From an uncultured cyanobacterium (lineage in GTDB: Bacteria > Cyanobacteriota > Cyanobacteriia > PCC-6307 > Cyanobiaceae): a DNA stretch of 9,183 bases. Shown piece by piece: positions 1 through 6,755 of the stretch (its first letter is position 1; each line of letters opens with the position of its first letter). The notes under the pieces are model-generated. The model made no database searches. It saw only the letters and a program-made list of their open reading frames with translations, and was not told where the DNA came from. The position numbers were made by a program, and so were the translations under genes. The stretch lies in NCBI GenBank assembly GCA_903934745.1, contig CAIZOZ010000508.1, forward strand, positions 1-9,183, in the 5' to 3' direction.

Positions 1-2
1 AG

Positions 3-275
3 CGCTCCTTCTGGCTCGTCGCCGATGCCGAGCTGATTGTCTACGGCGCCACCGATCCCGCTGCCCGCCTCTCGATCGGCGGCGAAGAGGTGCCCCTTTC
101 CCCCGATGGCACCTTCCGCATTCAGGTGCCGTTCCGCGATGGTCAGCAGCTTTATCCGATCGAAGCCCTCGCCGCCGATGGCGAGCAGCGACGCAACATC
201 ACCCTCGAGTTCCGCCGCACCACGCCCGAAGACAACAGCAACCCAGCCAGCCAGGCCGTGGCTGAGTGGTTCTGA
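3..275 (+). CDS. DUF4912 domain protein, C-terminal end only
   Basis: The reading frame is open from the left edge and ends at TGA 273-275, giving the last 90 residues; the start lies outside the window. Visible features are RSFWLVADAELIVYG near the beginning, then a beta-rich stretch with IGGEEVPLSPDGTF and RDGQQLYPIEALAADGEQ, then the terminal AVAEWF. This pattern (SFWLVADAELIVYG, PDGTF, AADGEQ, EWF at the end) matches my recollection of the C-terminal half of cyanobacterial DUF4912 proteins, which look like small immunoglobulin-like or carbohydrate-binding-like beta domains and have no proven function. The stop codon overlaps the start of the next gene (TGATG), so the two are probably co-translated. 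Family call is fairly secure; function is unknown. Confidence 0.85.
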   Translation, partial: RSFWLVADAELIVYGATDPAARLSIGGEEVPLSPDGTFRIQVPFRDGQQLYPIEALAADGEQRRNITLEFRRTTPEDNSNPASQAVAEWF

Positions 276-481
276 TGACTGCTGCCAGCACTGATCCCAC
301 CACCCCACTTCGCACCGTGGTGGCACTGACGCCGGTCGCCGGTTCGATCCTGTTTCCGCTGCTGGTCCCGCTGTTGATGGTGCGGGTCAGCATCACGGCC
401 GGCGTGATCGCAGCCGTGCTGATCGGCTCCTTGTGGTTCATCGCCATGCTTCGCACCGCCGAGATGCCTGGCCACAGCTGA
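275..481 (+). CDS. small two-helix membrane protein
   Basis: This is a 68-residue protein starting at ATG 275, whose first base is the last base of the upstream stop (TGATG). An earlier in-frame ATG at 266 exists, but the overlapping start is preferred because it gives the classic coupled arrangement. After a short polar N-terminus (MTAASTDPTTPLRT) there are two hydrophobic segments, roughly residues 9-32 (VVALTPVAGSILFPLLVPLL) and 35-58 (TAGVIAAVLIGSLWFIAML), joined by a very short turn with one arginine. This is a membrane hairpin with little outside the bilayer. I do not recognise a named family. Coupling to a DUF4912 gene suggests the two products act together or need matched amounts, which is inference. 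Confidence 0.75.
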   Translation: MTAASTDPTTPLRTVVALTPVAGSILFPLLVPLLMVRVSITAGVIAAVLIGSLWFIAMLRTAEMPGHS

Positions 482-553
482 AAGCGCTGGCGATCTGTCA
501 CCGGCGGGGAATGCTGAACGGGAGCACCCAGCGCCCGCCAGCGACGTCCAGCC

Positions 554-2065
554 ATGTCTGTGCCCTTGCCGCCCAGCAGCTTCCAGCGTGGCCAGCGAAC
601 CACCGGCTTACTGGCCAGCCTGAGCGCTGCCCTGCTGCTGGCTGGCTGCGGCAGCGCCACGGCCCTGCGGCTGGCCCAACCGGCGCCGCAGCTACCGCTG
701 CCTGCCGGGATTCGCGTCGCGTTCAACCATCGGGCCGAACATCGCTACCGCAGCCCGATCAGCGGCCAATGGCGTCAGGGCGACGACCTGGAAGCCCTGT
801 TACTGGAGGCCATCGCCGAGGCCCGCACCCAGATTCTGTTGGCCGTGCAGGAGCTGTCCCTACCACGGATCGCCACGGCCCTGGTGGAACGGCAACGCCA
901 GGGAGTGCAGGTGCAGGTGGTGCTGGAAAACACGTACAGCAGCCCTTGGAGCCGCCAGGAACCCGCCACGCTGCCGCCCCACCAACGGCGACGGGTCGAG
1001 CATTTGCGGGCTCTGGGACTGGACGATGCGGTGGCGATCCTGCAGCAGGGCGGTGTGCCGATGCTCGATGACACCGCCGATGGCAGCGCCGGCAGCGGTC
1101 TGATGCACCACAAATTCATGGTGGTGGACCAGCGCCGCGTGATCACCGGGTCAGCGAATTTCAGCCCCTCCTGCATCCATGGCGATCCCGACGATCCCAG
1201 CAGCCGCGGCAATGTGAACCACCTGCTGCGCTTCGAGAGCCCCGCTCTGGCCCGCCTGTTCACGGCCGAGTTCGCTCGGATGTGGGGCGACGGACCGGGG
1301 GGCAGGCCGGACAGTCGCTTCGGCATCGCTAAGCAGGAGGGCGGAGCGCAGCGGGTGCTGGTGGCGAACACCCCCGTGGAGGTGCTGTTTGCACCCCATC
1401 GCCGCCGCGATGCCAACCATGGACTGGCCTGGCTCGATCACCAGCTCGCCCGGGTCCACCGGCAACTGGATCTGGGCTTGTTTGTGTTCTCGGCCCAGAA
1501 TCTGGCCAACCGCCTGGCGACCTTGCGTGGCCAGGGGGTGAAGCTGCGGGTGCTGGCCGATCCCGGCTTCGCCAATCGCGCCTTCAGCGAAGTGCTCGAC
1601 CTGCTCGGCGTCATCCTGCCGGATCACCGCTGCCGCATCGAAACCGACAACCGGCCCTGGTCGAAGCCACTGGAGGGTGTTGGCCTTCCGCAGTTAGCCG
1701 GTGGCGACAAACTGCATCACAAGATCGCCGTGCTCGACCGACGCCGGGTGATCAGCGGCTCCTTCAACTGGAGCCCCTCCGCGGCCTTCCAGAACGATGA
1801 AACCCTGCTGTTGATCGACTCCAAACCCCTGGCCCTGCACTTCGAGCACGAGATCGACCGCCTCTGGCGCGGCGCCGATCTGGGACTGAACCAGCGGTTG
1901 CAGCGCAAGCGACTGAAGCAGCAGCAACGCTGTGGCCAGGGACTGGCCAGGGACCAAGGGGCGGCCCCGAACCGGCCGGCGGCCAAAGCCGAGCTCGCCT
2001 GGCGGAGGCCCGCTGACAGGAAGCCCAGCCAGAGCCCGACTACGATGGCCATTCGCTTTCCTTGA
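554..2065 (+). CDS. phospholipase D-like lipoprotein with two HKD motifs
   Basis: A 503-residue protein of the PLD superfamily. The N-terminus carries a lipoprotein signal: hydrophobic GLLASLSAALLLAGC with lipobox LAGC and acceptor Cys32, so the mature protein should be anchored on the outer side of a membrane. Two complete catalytic motifs are present. The first has H185-x-K187-x4-D192 followed by G199-S-x-N202. The second has H388-x-K390-x4-D395 followed by G402-S-x-N405 and Glu416. Two HKD halves in one chain is the usual active arrangement of phospholipases, cardiolipin-synthase-like enzymes and some nucleases; the first half also has the strand TQILLAVQEL followed by an alpha/beta unit. 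The last 55 or so residues are basic and Gln/Pro-rich and look unstructured. The substrate cannot be told from sequence: phospholipid or extracellular nucleic acid are both possible. It heads a compact four-gene run; the next start is 15 bp after its stop. Confidence 0.9.
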   Translation: MSVPLPPSSFQRGQRTTGLLASLSAALLLAGCGSATALRLAQPAPQLPLPAGIRVAFNHRAEHRYRSPISGQWRQGDDLEALLLEAIAEARTQILLAVQELSLPRIATALVERQRQGVQVQVVLENTYSSPWSRQEPATLPPHQRRRVEHLRALGLDDAVAILQQGGVPMLDDTADGSAGSGLMHHKFMVVDQRRVITGSANFSPSCIHGDPDDPSSRGNVNHLLRFESPALARLFTAEFARMWGDGPGGRPDSRFGIAKQEGGAQRVLVANTPVEVLFAPHRRRDANHGLAWLDHQLARVHRQLDLGLFVFSAQNLANRLATLRGQGVKLRVLADPGFANRAFSEVLDLLGVILPDHRCRIETDNRPWSKPLEGVGLPQLAGGDKLHHKIAVLDRRRVISGSFNWSPSAAFQNDETLLLIDSKPLALHFEHEIDRLWRGADLGLNQRLQRKRLKQQQRCGQGLARDQGAAPNRPAAKAELAWRRPADRKPSQSPTTMAIRFP

Positions 2066-2080
2066 TCGTCAGGTCGTCCG

Positions 2081-2323
2081 ATGGACCCGGTCCCAGCCTC
2101 CCGCGGCACCACCCCGCGACTCGACGCCATCAATCTGATGCTGCGGGATCTGCACACCCGCCACGATGAGATCCGGCATCGAGCCGCCTTTCGTGGCTGC
2201 ACCAGGGAACTGCTCACCCTGCAGCAGGAACTGGTGGATTACCTGCTCAACAAGAAGCACGGCCTGCTCGGCGTCAAACCGGCTGATTCTGCCCAAAACC
2301 CCAACTACAACTCCTTCACCTGA
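2081..2323 (+). CDS. small helical protein of unknown function
   Basis: An 80-residue, highly charged, soluble protein. After a Pro/Arg-containing N-terminus it is predicted by eye to be mostly alpha-helical: residues 14-33 (LDAINLMLRDLHTRHDEI) and 42-59 (RELLTLQQELVDYLLNKK) have heptad-like leucine spacing, so a helical hairpin or coiled coil is likely. The tail (SAQNPNYNSFT) is polar. There is no signal peptide and only one cysteine (Cys40). It starts 15 bp after the PLD lipoprotein and its stop (2321-2323) overlaps the probable start of the flavin monooxygenase, so it sits inside the operon. I do not recognise the family. The operon position, intact frame and ordinary codon use support a real gene. 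Confidence 0.7.
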   Translation: MDPVPASRGTTPRLDAINLMLRDLHTRHDEIRHRAAFRGCTRELLTLQQELVDYLLNKKHGLLGVKPADSAQNPNYNSFT

Positions 2324-3567
2324 GCACCATCTCTGCTGCCACCGGGGTGGTGATCGTCGGCGCCGGCCCTGCCGGGGCGGCATTGGCCCTGCTCCTGGCA
2401 CGCCAGGGAGTGCCGCTCACCCTGGTGGAAGCCAGCCCCACGTCGGCACGGCAGTTCCGGGGCGAGGCCCTGATGCCCAGCGGCCTGGCGGCCTTGGCGG
2501 CCATGGGCCTGCTGCCCCTGCCTGAAACAATCGCCCAGCGTCCCCTGGCGGGCTGGGCGTTCTGGGCCAATGGCCAGCAGCTCTTTCAGGTGGCTGAACC
2601 GATGGGCAGCCTCCGGCCCTGCACCTTGGTTGATCAGGAGGCCCTACTGCGCTGGCTGCTGGACGACGTGCGCCGTCTGAGCGGAGCCAAGGTGCTCACC
2701 GGCCGACCAGTCGTGGCGCCCATGCTGAGCGACGGGCGGGTGGTGGGAGTTGAGCTCGCCGATGGCACCCAGGTGAGCGGTGAGCTCGTGGTGGCCTGCG
2801 ATGGCCGTTCCTCCCGGCTGCGCCAGAAAGCGGGGATCGAGCTCACCCGGATCGGCAGCCCGATGGAGGTGCGCTGGTTTCGGTTGCTGGCGGCGGCCGC
2901 CGATCCTGTGGCCGACTGGCTCAAGGGCCAATTCGTGACGATCCTGGGCGGCGGCGACAGCTTCGCCCTCTACGCCTCGGTCTATGGCGGGGTGCAGCTG
3001 GGCTGGGTGCAGGACTCAACCGCCACCGTGCCCTCCAGCGCTGCGGACTGGCGGGAACGCTGGGCCCAGGCCAGCCCGGAACGACTGGCCAGCCTGCTGC
3101 GGGCCTGTCCGCTGCAAGCGATTGAAGGGCCCATGCTGCTGCCGGTGAAGGTGGGGCGGCTCGAGCGCTGGTGGCAGCCGGGCCTGCTGCTGCTCGGCGA
3201 TGCCGCCCACCCGATGAGCCCGGTGCGAGCCCAGGGGATCAACATGGCTCTGCGCGATGCCCTGGTGGCCGCCCGCCAGTTGCTGCCGGTCCTGGGCCAG
3301 GGCAACCCTGCCGCGCTCGATCAAGTTCTGGCCGGCATCAGCGCCGAACGGCTGCTCGAGATCCGCCCCATCCAGGCCAGCCAGGCCCGGGAGCTGGCGC
3401 GTGCAGATCTGCTGCGCCACAACGGCTGGCTGAGGCAGTTGCTGGCGGCCTCCACCGGCTGGAGTAGCCCCCTGTTGGCGCGGCGCTGGCAGGCCGACCA
3501 GGCCTTGCTGCGCCAGGGATGGGGCACGCTCGAACTGACGATCCCAAACGACGCCATGATGGGTTGA
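2320..3567 (+). CDS. FAD-dependent class A monooxygenase (UbiH/PHBH-like)
   Basis: A flavoprotein of the p-hydroxybenzoate hydroxylase/UbiH type, expected to hydroxylate an aromatic or polyprenyl substrate using NAD(P)H and O2. Numbered from GTG 2347 (406 residues), it shows the N-terminal FAD motif GAGPAG (5-10) ending in Glu28 that would hold the ribose, RGEALMPSG (38-46), the mid-protein CDG motif (151-153) contacting FAD and NAD(P)H, and the second FAD motif GDAAHPMSP (284-292) followed by QGINMALRDA. The GTG at 2347 leaves only one residue before the first beta-strand, shorter than usual. CTG 2320, overlapping the upstream stop as CTGA, would add nine residues (STISAATGV) and fits better; no ATG, GTG or TTG lies between. 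I list the CTG start as preferred but unproven. Substrate is unknown. Fourteen base pairs separate it from the next gene. Confidence 0.85.
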   Translation: MSTISAATGVVIVGAGPAGAALALLLARQGVPLTLVEASPTSARQFRGEALMPSGLAALAAMGLLPLPETIAQRPLAGWAFWANGQQLFQVAEPMGSLRPCTLVDQEALLRWLLDDVRRLSGAKVLTGRPVVAPMLSDGRVVGVELADGTQVSGELVVACDGRSSRLRQKAGIELTRIGSPMEVRWFRLLAAAADPVADWLKGQFVTILGGGDSFALYASVYGGVQLGWVQDSTATVPSSAADWRERWAQASPERLASLLRACPLQAIEGPMLLPVKVGRLERWWQPGLLLLGDAAHPMSPVRAQGINMALRDALVAARQLLPVLGQGNPAALDQVLAGISAERLLEIRPIQASQARELARADLLRHNGWLRQLLAASTGWSSPLLARRWQADQALLRQGWGTLELTIPNDAMMG

Positions 3568-3581
3568 TTCTCCGCCTCACC

Positions 3582-4043
3582 ATGGCCCGGTCCATTCCCC
3601 TGCTGCGCCCGCTGCTCCGGGCCGCCAGCGCGATTGCCGGCTGCGGCCTGAGCCTGATCGGCTGGCTCCCGGCCCTGGCAGGGCCACAGCCTGAAACGTT
3701 CCCCCCGGCAGCAACCTTCCGCAATCTCCAGCTGCTCGCCCTCACCTGCAGCCGCGAAAACACCGCCGCCAGCTGCGACCAGGCCCGCGCCATCGCCGAT
3801 CCGCTGCTGGATCACCCGCGCCTACCCACCAGCTGCAAGGACGTGCTCTGGTCGATCAGCCAGAAGGCTCGGCCAGCCGCCAGCAACACGGAGAGCCGCC
3901 GCGATGGGATTGATCGGGCCGCCAAGGATCTGACCCTGTTCTGCAAATCCCAGACCAAACCGACAGGCAAAGGCGACAACAAAGGCTCTGGCTCTGCCGG
4001 CGGTGGCAACTTCGGATTGGGAGGGTCACCCTCGGCCCGCTGA
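3582..4043 (+). CDS. secreted four-cysteine protein of unknown function
   Basis: A 153-residue protein. An in-frame upstream ATG (3519) exists inside the monooxygenase gene, but ATG 3582 is chosen because it places a normal signal peptide at the N-terminus: basic MARSIPLLRPLLR, a hydrophobic core to about residue 30, and an ALA|G cleavage site after residue 33. An IAGC sequence at 18-21 also fits a lipobox, so lipidation at Cys21 is an alternative. The mature part has four cysteines (56, 65, 85, 121) that could form two disulfides, a helical region (TFRNLQLLALTC, IDRAAKDLTLFC), and a Gly/Ser/Lys-rich tail from about residue 127 that looks disordered. No family is recognised. It follows the monooxygenase by 14 bp and ends 18 bp from the convergent gene. 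Confidence 0.7.
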   Translation: MARSIPLLRPLLRAASAIAGCGLSLIGWLPALAGPQPETFPPAATFRNLQLLALTCSRENTAASCDQARAIADPLLDHPRLPTSCKDVLWSISQKARPAASNTESRRDGIDRAAKDLTLFCKSQTKPTGKGDNKGSGSAGGGNFGLGGSPSAR

Positions 4044-4061
4044 ACCAGGAGGCCGGGCGGT

Positions 4062-4481
4062 TTAGGGCTCGGCGGGCGACTCGGGCCACGGCTGCACCGA
4101 GTTGACCGCAGCTGGGGCCATGGCACCGCTGCCACCGGCGATCAGATCAAGCAACTGCCGGGAGGTCTGATCCATGAACGCCAGACTCATGGGCGTGACG
4201 ATCACGGCCTTGTCCGCCAGACGGCAAAGCGGTGTTTTCGAACCGCTGGTCTCACAGCTACTGGACAATCCCAGCAAGGCCTTGGTGAGTTTGCCCCGCA
4301 GGCAGGTTTCCCGGCCCTCCCGGGCCAGCACCGCATGGGCACTCTTGTCGGCGAACGCCACAGCCGTCGGGTAGGGCACCGTCTCGGCCGCGACAGGCAG
4401 CACCCGGAGCGGGCCGAATCCCAGGACGGCGAGCCCGAGCGGGGCGAACGCGATCACGACAGCAGCAGCATTTCTTGGCAT
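4062..4481 (-). CDS. small exported protein of unknown function
   Basis: A 139-residue protein on the minus strand starting at ATG 4481. The first 32 residues form a signal peptide: MPRN, a long hydrophobic stretch (AAAVVIAFAPLGLAVLGFG), then VLPVAA|ET as the likely cleavage site. The mature part has three cysteines (60, 76, 86), a basic segment (REGRETCLRGKLTKALLG), a moderately hydrophobic strand (KAVIVTPMSLAFMDQ) and a Pro/Glu tail. An uneven cysteine number leaves one free or suggests dimerisation. It is not evidently similar to the other secreted protein immediately facing it. GGAG lies only 2 nt before the ATG, too close for a standard ribosome binding site. The gene is divergent from phosphoglucomutase, about 95 bp away. 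No family is recognised. Confidence 0.65.
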   Translation of the reverse strand: MPRNAAAVVIAFAPLGLAVLGFGPLRVLPVAAETVPYPTAVAFADKSAHAVLAREGRETCLRGKLTKALLGLSSSCETSGSKTPLCRLADKAVIVTPMSLAFMDQTSRQLLDLIAGGSGAMAPAAVNSVQPWPESPAEP

Positions 4482-4576
4482 GGCTCCAATTTACCCAGAG
4501 TGCCCGGGGATCGTCAGCAAGGGCGGCCGGCGACAGGCGTAATTTGAGGCCCTTCCTGCGGACCCGGCGACGGGCG
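4482..4576. promoter_or_regulatory. shared divergent upstream region
   Basis: These 95 bp separate the starts of the minus-strand exported protein and phosphoglucomutase, so promoters for both must lie here or within the neighbouring coding ends. AT-rich patches are CCAATTTAC at 4486-4494 and TAATTT at 4540-4545; the latter could serve as a -10 for phosphoglucomutase, but no matching -35 is visible 17 bp upstream. No operator-like inverted repeat was recognised. Confidence 0.35.
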
Positions 4577-6235
4577 ATGCCGATGACCAGCAGTGCCAGC
4601 AGCTCCATCCGCCAGGTGACGCTTGCCCAGCCCTTCACGGATCAGAAGCCCGGCACCTCCGGCCTGCGCAAGAGCAGTCGCCAGTTCCAGACTCCCCACT
4701 ATCTCGAGAGCTTCATTGAGGCCTCCCTGCGGGTGGTGCCCGGCATCGCCGGCGGCACGGTGGTGGTGGGCGGTGACGGCCGCTACGGCAACCGCGCCGC
4801 CATTGAGGTGATCGCCCGCATGGCGGCCGCCCACGGGGTGAGCCGGCTGATCACCACCACCGGCGGCATCCTCTCCACCCCGGCAGCCTCGAATCTGATC
4901 CGCAAGCACGGCGCGGCCTGCGGCGTGATCCTTTCAGCCAGCCACAACCCCGGCGGCCCCGAAGGTGACTTCGGCGTCAAGATCAACGGCGCCAACGGCG
5001 GGCCGGCGCCGGAATCCGTGACCGACGCCATCCATGCCGCCACCTTGAGCCTTGATGGCTATCGGATCGTGGAGGCCGATCCCCTGCCTCTCGACGTTCC
5101 GGGCAGCCACCAGATCGGCGCTATGACCGTGACGGTGATCGACGGGGTTGACGACTATGTCGCCCTGATGCAAAAGCTGTTTGATTTCGATCGCATCGCC
5201 GCCCTGCTCAAGGGCAACTTCCGCGTCGCCTTTGATGCCATGCACGCCGTCACCGGCCCCTATGGCAGCCGGGTGCTGGAAGGCCTGCTGGGCGCTCCGG
5301 CCGGCACCGTGCGCAACGGCATCCCCCTGGAGGATTTCGGCGGCGGCCATCCCGATCCCAACCTCACCTATGCCCACGAGCTGGCCGAGTTGCTGCTGGA
5401 GGGCAACACCTATGACTTCGGCGCCGCCTGCGATGGCGACGGCGATCGCAACATGATTCTGGGTCGGGCCTGCTTCGTAAACCCCAGCGATAGCCTGGCC
5501 GTGCTCACCGCCAACGCCACCCTGGTGCCGGGCTATGCCAAGGGACTGGCGGGGGTGGCCCGCTCGATGCCCACCAGCGCCGCCACCGACGTGGTAGCCA
5601 AAGAGCTGGGGATCAGCTGCTACGAAACACCCACCGGCTGGAAGTTCTTCGGCAACCTGCTCGATGCCGGCAACATCACCCTCTGTGGCGAAGAGAGCTT
5701 CGGCACCGGCAGCGACCACATCCGCGAGAAAGACGGCCTCTGGGCTGTGCTGTTCTGGCTCAACATTCTGGCGGTGCGTGGTTGCTCAGTGGCCGCGGTG
5801 ATGGCGGAGCACTGGGGCCGCTTCGGTCGCCATTACTACTCCCGCCACGACTACGAAGCGATCGCCAGCGAAGCCGCCCACGGCCTCTACGACCGCATCA
5901 AGGCGATGCTGCCGGAGCTGGTGGGTCAGCCCTTCGCCGGCCGCACGATCGCCACCGCCGACGACTTCGCCTACACCGATCCGGTGGACGGCTCGATCAC
6001 CAGCGGCCAGGGCCTGCGGCTGCTGCTCGATGACGGCAGCCGCGTGGTGCTGCGCCTCTCCGGCACCGGCACCCAGGGCGCCACCCTGCGGGTCTACCTG
6101 GAGAGCTTTGTGCCACCCAGCGGCGACCTGACCCAGGATCCGCAGACGGCCCTCGGTGCCATGATCATCGCGATCGACGATCTGGCCGAGATCCGCAGCC
6201 GCACCGGCATGGATAAGCCCACCGTGATCACCTGA
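4577..6235 (+). CDS. pgm: alpha-D-phosphoglucomutase
   Basis: A 552-residue cytoplasmic enzyme interconverting glucose-1-phosphate and glucose-6-phosphate, feeding glycogen synthesis and breakdown and nucleotide-sugar supply. The full family signature is present: PGTSGLR near residues 24-30, the phosphoserine loop SASHNPGG with active-site Ser122, the Mg2+ loop DGDGDR at 286-291, the sugar-specificity loop GEESFG at 371-376 followed by GSDHIREKDG, and the C-terminal phosphate-binding loop RLSGTGTQGAT from 493. GEESFG and the length near 550 residues mark the alpha-PGM (glucose-specific) branch rather than phosphomannomutase. Start choice: ATG 4577 or ATG 4583 give normal lengths; the frame stays open up to an ATG at 4475, but that would extend into the divergent gene's start and add a non-conserved Arg-rich leader. 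It appears monocistronic. Two GCGATCGC octamers fall within it. Confidence 0.95.
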   Translation: MPMTSSASSSIRQVTLAQPFTDQKPGTSGLRKSSRQFQTPHYLESFIEASLRVVPGIAGGTVVVGGDGRYGNRAAIEVIARMAAAHGVSRLITTTGGILSTPAASNLIRKHGAACGVILSASHNPGGPEGDFGVKINGANGGPAPESVTDAIHAATLSLDGYRIVEADPLPLDVPGSHQIGAMTVTVIDGVDDYVALMQKLFDFDRIAALLKGNFRVAFDAMHAVTGPYGSRVLEGLLGAPAGTVRNGIPLEDFGGGHPDPNLTYAHELAELLLEGNTYDFGAACDGDGDRNMILGRACFVNPSDSLAVLTANATLVPGYAKGLAGVARSMPTSAATDVVAKELGISCYETPTGWKFFGNLLDAGNITLCGEESFGTGSDHIREKDGLWAVLFWLNILAVRGCSVAAVMAEHWGRFGRHYYSRHDYEAIASEAAHGLYDRIKAMLPELVGQPFAGRTIATADDFAYTDPVDGSITSGQGLRLLLDDGSRVVLRLSGTGTQGATLRVYLESFVPPSGDLTQDPQTALGAMIIAIDDLAEIRSRTGMDKPTVIT

Positions 6236-6507
6236 TGGACAGCCACCTCAGGGATGTCATTCTCTCGCAGAAGTGCTCCGCAGTGCAGCAGCCATCGGCC
6301 GATGAACAGCGAACTCGCGGACCCGGCCGGCGCTCGCAGCACCCGACCTCCCTCAGCCATCAACCCTTCCAGCTGGCTGGCGGCCTCAGGTGCACGCCTC
6401 GGCAAGCTGAGTCCCGCCGCTGAACTTGCCCCAACGGGGCCGAGGTCAACGCCTGAGGGGCCTTGCTGAGGCGCATCAACGCGACCCAGCGTTGCCAGAG
6501 CCGCCGG

Positions 6508-6579
6508 CTCCGATCAAGCCCGGCCAGGCGGATCGGCCGATCGCGGTCGGCTCCCCCACTCCGATCAGCCCTCCGATCA
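6508..6579 (+). repeat. three CTCCGATCA direct repeats
   Basis: CTCCGATCA occurs at 6508-6516, 6559-6567 and 6571-6579. The last two belong to a 12-bp tandem pair, CTCCGATCAGCC then CTCCGATCAGCG. Between the first and second copies is a GATC-rich patch (GCGGATCGGCCGATCGCGG). They lie about 180-250 bp upstream of gltS. They could be binding sites or just remnants of low-complexity sequence. Confidence 0.4.
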
Positions 6580-6742
6580 GCGGTTGGCATCGCCACCAGC
6601 ATCAGCGTCAAGGACGCCCGAACCGGCACCAGGATTGGCGAGCGTACCGTTGACCGGCCTCAGCCGAGCCGAGCACAGAAATACACACAAATAGCCGGCA
6701 AGAATTATGGGGCTAGCGTGCCCAACTTGTATTCAGATAACC

Positions 6743-6747
6743 AAGGA
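6743..6747 (+). promoter_or_regulatory. ribosome binding site of gltS
   Basis: AAGGA lies 8 nt before ATG 6756, an optimal distance. It decides the start in favour of 6756 over the second in-frame ATG at 6762, and it is the clearest Shine-Dalgarno sequence in the window. Confidence 0.7.
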
Positions 6748-6755
6748 CATTCAAG

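Larger units (their letters stand above)
6236..6755. other. 520-bp stretch without a convincing gene
   Basis: Between phosphoglucomutase and gltS no reading frame gives a recognisable protein. Short frames exist on both strands, including one whose ATG overlaps the pgm stop (6235-6423) and a minus-strand one at 6360-6629, but their products are Arg/Ser/Pro-rich without family features. GC3 remains high in several frames, so a decayed gene is possible. The region contains a small perfect hairpin GCCCC-AAC-GGGGC at 6428-6440 and three copies of CTCCGATCA at 6508, 6559 and 6571. The last 80 bases (from about 6675) are clearly richer in A/T and probably hold the gltS promoter and leader; no convincing -35/-10 pair or NtcA box (GTA-N8-TAC) was found. 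Confidence 0.5.

Noticed and set aside
199..726. Long minus-strand open frames opposite the first genes
   Set aside because: They are shadows caused by high GC content, overlap well-supported plus-strand genes, and encode Arg/Ala-rich sequence with no family features.
4475..4576. Extended N-terminus of phosphoglucomutase from ATG 4475
   Set aside because: It would overlap the start of the divergent gene and add 34 Arg/Ala-rich residues absent from the family; ATG 4577 or 4583 gives the standard length.
6235..6423. ATG overlapping the pgm stop (TGATG), giving a 62-residue frame
   Set aside because: The overlap looks like coupling, but the product is Gln/Arg/Ser-rich without domain, helix pattern or hydrophobic core, so I do not call it a gene.
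6360..6629. Minus-strand 89-residue frame with a hydrophobic start (ASLTLMLVAMPTA)
   Set aside because: The start resembles a short signal peptide, but the rest is Arg-rich and unlike any family I know; chance frame in GC-rich DNA is more likely.
6710..6723. GGGC/GCCC mini-hairpin in the gltS leader as a riboswitch
   Set aside because: A 4-bp stem is too short, and I see none of the conserved elements of the cyanobacterial glutamine-binding RNA (such as GGACGGAAG).
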